From positions 1 to 41,297 of the forward strand of contig JBATXM010000002.1 in the NCBI GenBank assembly GCA_049673305.1: a DNA stretch of 41,297 nt, given 5' to 3'. This document shows positions 9,121 through 16,520 of this stretch, piece after piece (position 1 is the stretch's first letter; each line of letters begins with the position of its first letter). Source of the DNA: GCA-003244245 sp049673305. GTDB taxonomy: Bacteria > Actinomycetota > Actinomycetes > Mycobacteriales > Pseudonocardiaceae. Below the pieces are notes generated by a model that was not told the DNA's origin, searched no databases, and saw nothing but the letters and a program-made list of their open reading frames with translations. The position numbers and the translations under genes are program-made.

Positions 9121-9159
9121 CAGGCGAGCCGGGCCTCAGCAGCAGGCCCGGCTCGCCTG
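9121..9159 (-). terminator. Perfect 16-bp hairpin after the CsbD-like gene
   Basis: CAGGCGAGCCGGGCCT and its exact reverse complement enclose a 7-nt loop. It lies 19 bp past the stop of the CsbD-like gene on the same strand, where a terminator is expected. No T-run follows, as is common in actinobacteria. Confidence 0.65.
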
Positions 9160-9178
9160 TCATCGCTCATCTAGATCC

Positions 9179-9352
9179 TCAGCTCTTGAACACGTCCTTA
9201 ATCTTTTCACCGGCCTGCTTCAGGTTGCCCTTGGCCTGGTCGGCGTGGCCCTCAGCCTCCAATTCCGGGTCATCGGTGGCCTTGCCCACAGCTTCCTTCG
9301 CCTTGCCTTTGAGCTCCTCGGCCTTGTTGTCAATCTTGTCGCCAGTACCCAT
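9179..9352 (-). CDS. CsbD-like stress protein
   Basis: 57 residues, highly charged and helical. It begins MGTGDKIDNKAEELKGKAKE and continues with a second KGNLKQAGEKIKDVF unit, the family's repeated helix pattern (PF05532). ATG 9352 is chosen because GGAGAGGAC lies just upstream and the homology starts there. Members are general-stress (sigma-B-type) proteins of unknown biochemical role. It is followed by a strong hairpin (9121-9159) and then the AI-2E transporter. Confidence 0.85.
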   Translation of the reverse strand: MGTGDKIDNKAEELKGKAKEAVGKATDDPELEAEGHADQAKGNLKQAGEKIKDVFKS

Positions 9353-9559
9353 CACACACCGTCCTCTCCGACTGCGGTCGATCCGCGCTGGGTGACTTCC
9401 GGTCAGGAAGCAGAATCGGTTCATATCCACCGCGCGCGGCTGGGCTCCATCGTCATGGCTCAGGGTAAGGGCCGCAAGTCGGGAACCGGACGGCGCCGGG
9501 TGGCCGGTGCTCGGCACGTCGTCGCTCACTGCAGTCTGCCGGCATGGTATTTGTCACGC

Positions 9560-10294
9560 ATGACGCTGGATAAGTTGCTTGATGACGATCTCCTCGCCCG
9601 GGCGCGGGAGCTGCGTGCGGCGGGACGGTCCCCCAAGGAGATCGCCCGTGCTTTGGGCGTGCGACCCAGCACCGTGGCACCGCTGATGCGGGCCATCGCC
9701 CAGGAGGCGGCGGCCGATGAGCCGGAGCACGCGGTGATGGGCTGCTGGGTGAGCCCGGGCTGGAGCGCTGGTCTCACCGTTTCCGGACACGAGGAGTGGC
9801 CAGACCGTGACGCTGTGGAGCACCCTGGCAGCGGACTGGTGGGCGTCATGGTGGCACGGCGGCACCGGCCGCGGCGAGTGTCCGTCTGCGGGTACCTGGT
9901 CGATGTGTACTGCCTCGGGGTGAAAAATGCGCTCGGTCCTGACGTGATAAGCGATCGCGACCTGCCTGCTTTCCTGCGTGGGTTCTTCAGCGCCTTCGGG
10001 GATGCCACCGTGCCGGTGCCGGCGCCGCTGGATCTGGCCCGCCACCTGGTGTGGGGGGCGCTCGACTACGCCCGCGAGCTGGGGTTCCCGCCCCATTCTG
10101 ACTTCCAGCCCACGTCCGGTCATCTCGGCACCTGGCAGGAAACCAGCGACATCACCTTCGGACGCGACGGCGTCCCGTTCTACGTGGGCGGCCCTTACGA
10201 TGACGCGGTCGCGGTGACCCGCACCCTGGCCCGGTCAGCCGGTACGGGAAACTTTCACTTCATCACGCCGATCGAGGTCACGGCCGGCTCATGA
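9560..10294 (+). CDS. Helix-turn-helix protein with C-terminal domain of unknown function
   Basis: About 244 residues. Residues ~12-45 form a helix-turn-helix of sigma-region-4/resolvase type (RELRAAGRSPKEIARALGV, then RPSTVAPLMRAIA). The remaining ~190 residues form a domain with regular signatures: GCWVSPGWSAGL, VDVYCLGVKNALGP, HLVWGALDYARELGF, FGRDGVPFYVGGPYDD, GNFHF. I know this arrangement from actinobacterial hypothetical proteins but not its function. ATG 9560 (MTLDKLLDDD) is chosen because coding character starts there; earlier in-frame starts run through the divergent CsbD gene. The NACHT-head pseudogene starts 28 bp downstream on the same strand, so the two were probably one operon. 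Confidence 0.7.
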   Translation: MTLDKLLDDDLLARARELRAAGRSPKEIARALGVRPSTVAPLMRAIAQEAAADEPEHAVMGCWVSPGWSAGLTVSGHEEWPDRDAVEHPGSGLVGVMVARRHRPRRVSVCGYLVDVYCLGVKNALGPDVISDRDLPAFLRGFFSAFGDATVPVPAPLDLARHLVWGALDYARELGFPPHSDFQPTSGHLGTWQETSDITFGRDGVPFYVGGPYDDAVAVTRTLARSAGTGNFHFITPIEVTAGS

Positions 10295-10322
10295 ACCCGG
10301 CTGATGAACGCAGGGAGAGCGA

Positions 10323-10925
10323 ATGCCGCTGGCCACAGTCGCGACCGGAATCGGCATGCAGGTGGTCACCCACGCTGCGAGCATCTGGTTGGGTGCACGG
10401 CGAGAACGCGCTGGGCGTGACGCTGAGCTGATCGATCTGGTGCGGATCAGCGTTCGGGATCATTTCCAGCAGCGCAAGCTGGTCCGGCAGCTGGAGGATC
10501 TGGCCGACCAGATCGCCGAGCGGCTGCGGCCGGTCTACGAGCACGAGTTCCGTGACATGGCCGAGAATGAGCGGGCCGCCGCGTTGCTGGCGGTGGTCGA
10601 TGCCCTGAAGGCCGCCGATCTGACCGACGACACCCTGTTCGCGGTGGATGTCGATGCTCGCAAGCTGGCGCAACTGGTGCGCCAGCGCGTCCCCGTCCGG
10701 CGGGTGGGCTTGGCCGAGCCGGCTGAGCGGCTCTACGACGTGGTTCTCGATGCAGACGGACCACCGTCTGCGAGTACAGCTGCGGGATACGCCCACCGTG
10801 GGGGATCCGGGCCCCCTGGTCAAAGTCCGGCGACTCTGACCCAGAACCGAACACCGGTCACAGTCATTGCGGAAGCGTCAGGCGATCGGCTGTCCAACCC
10901 TCGATGGCGCCGGCCAGCTCGGTGA
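10323..10925 (+). pseudogene. NACHT-protein N-terminal helical domain, truncated
   Basis: The first ~145 residues are an all-helical domain (GMQVVTHAASIWLGARR, HFQQRKLVRQLEDLADQI, NERAAALLAVVDALKAADL, PAERLYDVVLD). I recognise it as the N-terminal domain that precedes the NACHT NTPase in actinobacterial STAND proteins. The family continues after RLYDVVLD into the NTPase, but here homology ends at about 10752, where a 110-bp repeat begins. No Walker motifs remain. GGGAG precedes ATG 10323. A matching C-terminal piece of such a protein lies at 12897-13373 on the same strand. The open frame past 10752 is probably not meaningful protein. Confidence 0.7.
10752..10861. repeat. 110-bp dispersed repeat, copy 1
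   Basis: It aligns with 13374-13483 almost end to end; most differences are scattered single bases. Its core includes ACGCCCACCGTGGGGGATCC. In one frame both copies encode NTPTVGDPGPL then KVRR and a TGA, and about half of the changed codons are synonymous. Each copy joins directly to a broken NACHT-type gene and lies close to a minus-strand gene end. Confidence 0.8.
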
Positions 10926-12186
10926 CCTCTCGGCCGGGGTTCTCGACGGAACGCAACGCGGTGTGGACGTGCTCCACCGAGATCACAATCCCGTGAACGC
11001 GCTGGGCGACCGGGAGCTCGAGCACCGGACCGAGCGCTTCCATAGCGCCGTCGATCTCGCCTTGGAACACTCGGGCGATGGCCAGCGCGCTGCGGGTGCC
11101 GGCCACGCCGCCGAATGCCCGGTCCTGGGCCGGTGCCCCAGCATAGGCGTCCAGCGCGTCCAGGGCGAGGCGCTCGGTGCGGTCCGCTTCCGGTTGAGCA
11201 CCCCAGGACAGCGCGTCGGCGGCGTAGTAGAGCTGGCGGGGTCGGCTGAAGGTGCACACTCCGCCGAGGCTGTCCAGCTCGTCGGGGTGCACCCGGTCCC
11301 GGGCGTCGGCGGCGCGGGCCAGGGCGGCGTGCGCGTCATCGAGTCGGTGCAGCGCGGCCAGCGCCCGTGCCTCGTTGCTGGCCAGCCAGACCCCGGCGGT
11401 GCCATGGCTGCGCGCCGCCGCCTCAGCGCCGGACTGGGCGTAGCGCACCGACTCCTCCAGCCTCCCGGACCGGTAGGTGATCAGTGCCTGCAGCCCCCGG
11501 GTCCAAGCCCGAAGCCCATCGTGGCCGGCATTGTCCGCGCAGGCGTAGCCGGTGCGGGCCTGGGTCATCGCGTCATGGGTGGCACCGAGATCGTGCGACG
11601 CCCTGGCCATCAACCCGCAGGCGATCCCGGCGAGCAGGTAGAGATCTCGGGTCTGCTCCGGGCGCTGGCGCCCCTCCAGCAACACGAACGCGCGGTCGTG
11701 GGTGTCCACCAGATCACCGAGCAGGGTGGGCAGTGGCTGATGCTCGTAAGCGATGACCAAGCGGCGCAGGTCGTCGATGAGCTGGTCGAGGATCTCGGTG
11801 CCGACGTTGGACGCCTCGATGCGGGTGAGGAAATCACGAGCCCGGTCCGCGCTCAGCGCGATCACCTGTCCTTCCCAGTCCGTCCGCGCGGTGCCCCGCT
11901 GCGGCGCCGCCTCGTTGCGGCATCGGGTTGGTGCAAGCGCACCGATGCCGTAGGGCGGGCCGAGTAGCCGGGCCACCGGTTCCCCGAACATCGTCTCCAG
12001 GATGGCCTGCGCCTGTGGGTGAGGCAGTCCGCGCAGCTCTCCTGCCACCCAACGGTATGCCTGCCGTTCACTCAGGATGGTCCCCTGGGCGGCCCGCTGG
12101 TAGTTCTTCCGAAACTCCTCCAGTGTGACGTGTTGTTGCCGCAGCAGCTGCTCCAGCCGCGTTCGAGGCGCCACGTGCTCGGCCAT
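10864..12186 (-). CDS. XRE-type regulator with TPR-like C-terminal region
   Basis: About 440 residues. The N-terminal ~60 residues resemble a divergent helix-turn-helix (LEQLLRQQHVTLEEFRKNY ... SERQAYRWVAGEL). From ~130 onward there is an array of paired helices with TPR spacing (HDAMTQARTGYACADNAG, SVRYAQSGAEAAAR, DDAHAALARAADARD). This plan is common among actinomycete regulators that may sense a peptide or small ligand through the TPR region. ATG 12186 is chosen because GGAAGG sits 7 nt upstream; ATG 12192 is in frame. Its stop is 3 bp from repeat copy 1. No obvious target gene is adjacent, other than hicAB divergent at 12365. Confidence 0.75.
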   Translation of the reverse strand: MAEHVAPRTRLEQLLRQQHVTLEEFRKNYQRAAQGTILSERQAYRWVAGELRGLPHPQAQAILETMFGEPVARLLGPPYGIGALAPTRCRNEAAPQRGTARTDWEGQVIALSADRARDFLTRIEASNVGTEILDQLIDDLRRLVIAYEHQPLPTLLGDLVDTHDRAFVLLEGRQRPEQTRDLYLLAGIACGLMARASHDLGATHDAMTQARTGYACADNAGHDGLRAWTRGLQALITYRSGRLEESVRYAQSGAEAAARSHGTAGVWLASNEARALAALHRLDDAHAALARAADARDRVHPDELDSLGGVCTFSRPRQLYYAADALSWGAQPEADRTERLALDALDAYAGAPAQDRAFGGVAGTRSALAIARVFQGEIDGAMEALGPVLELPVAQRVHGIVISVEHVHTALRSVENPGREVTELAGAIEGWTADRLTLPQ

Positions 12187-12364
12187 CCCCATCCTTCCCC
12201 TCAGTTGATCGGCTCACCCTAAATCCACCTCCGCCGAAACGGCGACAGAGTGAGAGCGGACGGCAGCAGAAGGCAACAGCCGACAGAGATCATGGCGTGC
12301 TCATGACAGCCAACCTGATCAAGTCACTCCGATTCTGTCACCGCTCACCGTTAGCATCCGGGAT

Positions 12365-12622
12365 GTGAAGGAGCACCAGTTTCTCGATCGACTACTTCGT
12401 GGTGACCTCCGCAACGTCCGGTTCACCGAGCTGTGCGGGCTGGTGAAGGCGCTGGGCTTCGAGCAACGGCGGGTCAGCGGAAGTCACTACATCTTCACCC
12501 ACCCAGCGTTCGCAGAGATCATCAACCTGCAGCAGGTGCGTGGGCAGGCGAAGCCTTACCAAGTCCGTCAGCTCCTGCGCCTGGTCAAGCGCTATGATCT
12601 CACCTTGGAGGGTGATCGGTGA
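12365..12622 (+). CDS. hicA: HicA-family toxin
   Basis: 85 residues with the compact HicA double-stranded-RNA-binding-like fold: FTELCGLVKALGFEQRRVSG, then the catalytic-type GSHYIFTHP (His), then a C-terminal VRQLLRLVKRYDL helix. HicA toxins cleave mRNA and tmRNA. Start GTG 12365. The gene overlaps hicB by GTGA (12619-12622), a standard toxin-first coupling. A second, N-terminally truncated copy is at 20106. The genes are embedded between the two NACHT fragments. Confidence 0.85.
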   Translation: MKEHQFLDRLLRGDLRNVRFTELCGLVKALGFEQRRVSGSHYIFTHPAFAEIINLQQVRGQAKPYQVRQLLRLVKRYDLTLEGDR

Positions 12623-12834
12623 ACGACTACCACATCAACGTGTTCTACAGTGACGACGACGGCGGTTACATCGCCGACATGCCTGATCTCGAGATCTGCT
12701 CGGCATTCGGTGAAACCCCCGAGCAGGCGGTTGCTGAGGTGTTGCGCGCCAAGGAAGCCTGGCTAGCAGTGGCCGCAGAGGCTGGCCGCGACATCCCCAA
12801 GCCGCGCTACCGACCGGCCATCTACGTCCGCTGA
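12619..12834 (+). CDS. hicB: HicB-family antitoxin
   Basis: 71 residues. It begins with the partial RNase H-like HicB fold: YHINVFYSDDDGGYIADMPD, then FGETPEQAVAEVLRAKEAWL. It lacks a long C-terminal DNA-binding domain, so autoregulation may be weak or need a partner. It ends IPKPRYRPAIYVR. It is nearly identical to the copy at 20291-20506 (few substitutions). It overlaps hicA. Confidence 0.85.
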   Translation: MNDYHINVFYSDDDGGYIADMPDLEICSAFGETPEQAVAEVLRAKEAWLAVAAEAGRDIPKPRYRPAIYVR

Positions 12835-12892
12835 CGAGCACGCGGCCTGGCGAAGTTCCGCTACCCGCCGCTGCAGCTCACCGACGATGAGC
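12835..12892 (+). pseudogene. Remnant of the gene that follows hicB
   Basis: This stretch matches 20749-20806, part of the reading frame 20596-20913 downstream of the second hicB (ARGLAKF-YPPLQLTDDEL). Relative to copy 2, about 240 bp between hicB and this point are absent; the junction carries the shared trinucleotide GAC. It is then cut off and fused to the NACHT C-terminal fragment. Confidence 0.65.
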
Positions 12893-12896
12893 TAAC

Positions 12897-13373
12897 CCGA
12901 AGCCCGCAACAGAGCTGCGCCTGCTCGCCGCCGCCTGCCTGGACACCGCGCGGATGGTCGATCCCGAGGTCACCAGCCGAGTCGAGGCGGCGGTCGATGA
13001 GCTGGTGCCGCCGCGCAGACAGCACGAGACCCGCTCCCTGGCACTGGCCGGCGGTCGGGTGCTGCGACGGTTGCCCACCGTGCTGGACGGGCTGACCGAC
13101 GCCTCGGCCGTGGCCTGCGTGAAGACCGTCGCGCTGGTCGGTGGCCCCGAGGCGCTCACCCTGCTAGCCCGGTGGGCGCCCGACCCGCGCGGCGCGGTGC
13201 AGCGCGCCCTCACGCAGGTGTAGTGCTACTTCGATCCCGCCGACTACGCCCAGGCAGTGCTGCGAGACGCCCCATTGGACGGGGGCAGGATTAGAGTCGA
13301 GCTGGTCGATCACATTCCATATCTGCGCACTCTGCAGAATCTCCGTGACGTGTCGCTGACTGTCACCGCTTGC
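12897..13373 (+). pseudogene. C-terminal fragment of a NACHT/HEAT-type STAND protein
   Basis: Reads ELRLLAAACLDTARMVDPEV, LVPPRRQHETRSLALAG, LRRLPTVLDGLTDASAVACV, VALVGGPEALTLLARWAPDP, VQRALTQV, TAG (13221-13223), CYFDPADYAQAVLRDAPLDG, VDHIPYLRTLQNLRDVSLTV. The helical-repeat scaffold followed by 'W-x-YFDPxxYAxxVLxDAPL' is the C-terminal part of actinobacterial NACHT proteins, so TAG replaces an expected Trp (TGG). There is no start codon context. The N-terminal counterpart lies 2.1 kb upstream; the NTPase core is missing altogether. Confidence 0.7.
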
Positions 13374-13483
13374 CCAGACAAACCACCGCTTGAGGGTAGA
13401 GCTGTGGAATACGCCCACCGTGGGGGATCCGGGTCCTCTGGCCAAAGTCCGGCGACGCTGACCCAGAGCGCGACACCGGTCAC
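13374..13483. repeat. 110-bp dispersed repeat, copy 2
   Basis: Partner of 10752-10861 in the same orientation. It begins exactly where NACHT coding similarity ends and reaches to within 50 bp of the NUDIX gene end at 13533. In the alternative frame it encodes the same short tail (NTPTVGDPGPL ... KVRR, TGA). Confidence 0.8.
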
Positions 13484-13532
13484 GTTCCTTCCTGGGTAGC
13501 GCGGCGCGTACGACAGCCACCACCGCCGGGGA

Positions 13533-13982
13533 TCAGATATCCTTCACCTCACAATACCTGCGGAGCACTTCCCTGACCGCATCCGTCACAGGGAGTTCCT
13601 CGTTGAGCGCCGTCCACGTATATGAGTCGTGCTCTTGCAGCTCGACCGGCCCAGTAACGACGACGTCTACCGCGAAGTTGAACTGCCGACTCTTCTTGCC
13701 GCTGCCCGAGAGGTAGTCAAAGTGCCCGAGGTACTCCCGCAGGTTCGCCACGTCAAGCCCGGTTTCTTCCTTGACTTCCCGAATCAGGGCCACGTCGAGC
13801 GCTTCACCGGACTCTACTTTGCCACTGGGCAACTCGAAAATACCGCCCATGAAATCATCCTCGGGCCGTTGGAGAAACAGTGCCTTGTCACCATGCTGAA
13901 CCACTGCGCCGACAACGAATTGCTGCACCTCGTCACGCTCGGCTTCGGCAAGGAGTTGTTCGAGGACTGAAGCGTCTATCAT
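13533..13982 (-). CDS. NUDIX hydrolase
   Basis: 149 residues. A complete Nudix box is visible: G-KVES-G-E-ALDVALI-RE-VK-EE-TG (residues ~53-75), preceded by the FMGGIFELPSG strand. Such enzymes hydrolyse nucleoside diphosphates linked to another moiety; in this setting an NDP-sugar is possible (inference). Its start is 4 bp from the end of the aminotransferase gene, so it is the last gene of a three-gene operon. Part of a second NUDIX copy survives at 18515-18563. Confidence 0.85.
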   Translation of the reverse strand: MIDASVLEQLLAEAERDEVQQFVVGAVVQHGDKALFLQRPEDDFMGGIFELPSGKVESGEALDVALIREVKEETGLDVANLREYLGHFDYLSGSGKKSRQFNFAVDVVVTGPVELQEHDSYTWTALNEELPVTDAVREVLRRYCEVKDI

Positions 13983-13986
13983 TGCC

Positions 13987-15240
13987 TTATCCTACCAGGT
14001 CGCTATAATTGTCGACGACCTTGCGGAATGCCTCGATGTAACAATCAACCAGCGGCATATCATCCTCTCGGTGCCAGACCGGAAGCTTGAGGGTGTTGCG
14101 GTGAACCGCCTCGGAACGCGGAAAGTCGCCGCGCGAATATTTGAGCTTCCCCTCAAACTCGGGAAAGAGCGGGCCGGGCTCCTGAAAGAGCGGTAGCAGG
14201 TTCAATGGGCATGTCGATCCGGGTCGGTCTACCTCTTGACAGCCTTCGGCCTTCAGCGCCTCGTAGAAGCGTTCGACGCTTAATCCGCCAAGTTCTTCGG
14301 CACGGTATTGCAGGATCAGGCCATACCAGGACGAGCGAACCCCAGGCCCAAGCCGAGGCACGACAATTCCGGACAGGTCGTCAAGTTGCTCGCACAGGTG
14401 CGCCCCAATGCTTGCGCGCCCGGCCAAGTAGCCGTCCAAGTGTCCTAGCTGGTCAAGCGCGATAGCCGCCGCGAGGGGATGGATGCGAAACTTGAGCCCC
14501 ACACCGGTAACGGCGTAGCGGTAGTGCCGGTAGCCGGGCGGCAACTCGTTTTGGCAGCGCTTGTTGTACTGGCTGTAAAGAAGCGTGCGGTAGTACACCT
14601 CGTCATCGTTGGTAAGCACGAAGCCACCTTCTCCGGCTGAGAGTGGCTTCGGACCGTTCATACTGAAAGCTGTCGCCCTCCCGAACGTCCCCACCTGCTG
14701 CCCGTCCACACTGGCCCCATGGGCGTGTGAGGCGTCCTCCAAAAGGATCAGGTCGTGTTCATCCGCCAGGGCTCGCAGGCTGCCCACCTCGGCTGGCGCG
14801 CCCCACATGTGCGTCGTGACGATGGCGAACGTCCGCTCAGTAATGCACTGAGCAGCAGCGCGGGGATCGAGGTTGCCGTTCTCGTCGCAGTCCGCCAGGA
14901 CGGGTGTTGCGCCCAGATGCAGCAGTGGCGTCACGGTCGCAAAGAAGGTATAGGCGGGCACGATGATCTCGTCGTCTGGCCCGATGCGGCAGGCGGCGTA
15001 CATGGAGTGCAGCGCTGCCGTGCCGGAGCTGGTGAGTACCGCGTGCCGGACGCCGTGGTATTCGGCCAACTCGGCTTCCAGGCGTGCGATGACGCCCGAG
15101 CGGTCGTAGATGGAGATGCCTTCGTGAAGCTGGTCGAGCACGGCCTCCGTCGCACTGTCGGTGAGCGGTGGCCATGCGAAGTGTGGTGTGGCTTGGGTAA
15201 CGGCCGGCTTCCCACCAAGCAGGGCCAGGGGCGAAGTCAC
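13987..15240 (-). CDS. DegT/DnrJ/EryC1/StrS family aminotransferase
   Basis: 417 residues from GTG 15240, chosen because AAGGAG lies just upstream and the start overlaps the dehydrogenase stop (GTGA). Fold-type I PLP enzyme: VLTSSGTAALHSMYAACRIG, DEIIVPAYTFFATVTP, EDASHAHGA, and the PLP-lysine segment FSMNGPKPLSAGEGG. The opening LALLGGKPAVTQ resembles AHBA-synthase-like and sugar aminotransferases. It would transfer an amino group to a keto sugar or cyclitol. Pairing with a Gfo/Idh/MocA dehydrogenase repeats the ntdA/ntdC (kanosamine) and rifK/rifL logic: oxidise, then transaminate. Confidence 0.85.
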   Translation of the reverse strand: MTSPLALLGGKPAVTQATPHFAWPPLTDSATEAVLDQLHEGISIYDRSGVIARLEAELAEYHGVRHAVLTSSGTAALHSMYAACRIGPDDEIIVPAYTFFATVTPLLHLGATPVLADCDENGNLDPRAAAQCITERTFAIVTTHMWGAPAEVGSLRALADEHDLILLEDASHAHGASVDGQQVGTFGRATAFSMNGPKPLSAGEGGFVLTNDDEVYYRTLLYSQYNKRCQNELPPGYRHYRYAVTGVGLKFRIHPLAAAIALDQLGHLDGYLAGRASIGAHLCEQLDDLSGIVVPRLGPGVRSSWYGLILQYRAEELGGLSVERFYEALKAEGCQEVDRPGSTCPLNLLPLFQEPGPLFPEFEGKLKYSRGDFPRSEAVHRNTLKLPVWHREDDMPLVDCYIEAFRKVVDNYSDLVG

Positions 15241-16229
15241 AGCAACTCCTTCGGATTGATGTAGGCATGGGTGCGTGCTGACTCGTAGCAAGCTGCGATA
15301 AAGCTCATGTGCGATAGGTTCTCCTTTGGGCCGCTGGCGTTCGGGCGCATACCCTCAATCACGCGGCAGAAATAGTCGATCTGACAGGCCGCCGCTGACG
15401 GCCACGCCTGCTCACGAGACAACGACTCTATAACTTCTCCACCATTGATAAGGCGACGAATCCGACCGCGCTCCAGATGCACCATGCCCTTTGAGCCGAC
15501 CAAGCGGATTTGCTCGACCTTCGGACCGATGAACCGGGAGAGTAACAGTGAGCCGTACAGGCCACTGTCGTAGACGAAATGAATGAGCGCAGTGTCCTCG
15601 GCGTCGTATTCGCGGTCGGGTCGCGCGCTCACCGAAATATTCGCCAGTACCCGGTCGGGTACGCCGAAGTACCACAGAATCATGTCAATCAAGTGATATC
15701 CCATGTCAATGACGCAGCCGCCACCGGCCTCGGCTGTCTTGCCGCGCCAACCTTCGGACGGGTCGGCAGTGTGGAGCGTATATTGCGCGTCTACAACGAA
15801 GGGCTTGCCGACCTGGTCGGCAAGCTGAGTGAAACTCGTGTAGATCGGATTGAACCGCCGTTGTAGTGTCACCATTAGCTGAATCCCAGTGCGTTCGCAG
15901 ATGTCTACAAGTTCGCGCGCCTCCTGCATGTTGGTGGCGAACGGTTTCTCCTTAAGTACGTGGACGTTGTGCTCGGCTGCCGCCTCAATCACCGTGCGGC
16001 CGATGCGATGTGGCACCGCGACGACGACGAGATCAAGGTGTTCAGCTTCGAACATCTCGTGGAAGTCGGTGTAACCCTGTACACGATGCTGGTATTGGTG
16101 CTCGCGTACTATGTCTGGGTTCTCGTCGCAGACAGCCACGAGCTTTGCCCCGTCGGAGGCTTGCAACCCAGGGATGTGGTCTTCGAGTGCCTGCCTACCC
16201 AAGCCAACGACGCCCGCGCAAAACTTCAT
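15237..16229 (-). CDS. Gfo/Idh/MocA family oxidoreductase
   Basis: 330 residues from ATG 16229, which has GGGAG 6 nt upstream. The N-terminal Rossmann motif is GVVGLGRQALEDHIPGL; the family Lys is in VHVLKEKPFATN; GGGCVIDMGYHLIDMILWYFG is the typical substrate-side helix. It is probably an NAD(P)-dependent sugar or inositol dehydrogenase providing a keto substrate to the downstream aminotransferase, with which it overlaps by 4 bp. First gene of the minus-strand operon; divergent from the XRE regulator across ~290 bp. Confidence 0.85.
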   Translation of the reverse strand: MKFCAGVVGLGRQALEDHIPGLQASDGAKLVAVCDENPDIVREHQYQHRVQGYTDFHEMFEAEHLDLVVVAVPHRIGRTVIEAAAEHNVHVLKEKPFATNMQEARELVDICERTGIQLMVTLQRRFNPIYTSFTQLADQVGKPFVVDAQYTLHTADPSEGWRGKTAEAGGGCVIDMGYHLIDMILWYFGVPDRVLANISVSARPDREYDAEDTALIHFVYDSGLYGSLLLSRFIGPKVEQIRLVGSKGMVHLERGRIRRLINGGEVIESLSREQAWPSAAACQIDYFCRVIEGMRPNASGPKENLSHMSFIAACYESARTHAYINPKELL

Positions 16230-16520
16230 GCGACGCTCCCGTGAAAGGAGCTTGGCAGCGCCATCCTGACCCTCAAAGGTGATCAACATTCTTTTGCTGC
16301 TCCCGCTCCGCGCCATCAAGCGCCTGCAAGCCGTCCGGCACCGGGGCGGACTCGTTGCTGGTTATCTGTCTCGGGCCGTAACCTGCACACAACCAGTAGC
16401 TGCCGGGCAGAGCCACGGCGGTAGCGACGCTTGGCTGCGGCATTCATGATTCATCGAGGCCGCTCACCTGCACAAATAGCGTCGGTCTGGGACTTGACGA
16501 CAAGGAGTGGAGGGCCAGGC
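16230..16520. promoter_or_regulatory. Divergent intergenic region of the aminosugar-like cassette
   Basis: 291 bp between the dehydrogenase and XRE-TPR starts. It has no supported gene. Both operons must be transcribed from here, so it is the likely site of XRE control. The plus-strand end carries AAGGAG and GGAGGG ahead of ATG 16521. Confidence 0.45.

Noticed and set aside
2767..13373. Amber codon reassignment in this organism
   Set aside because: TAG ends several intact genes here (VanW 26910, PAP2 29663, Nei 40218, sigma factor 37814), so it works as a normal stop.
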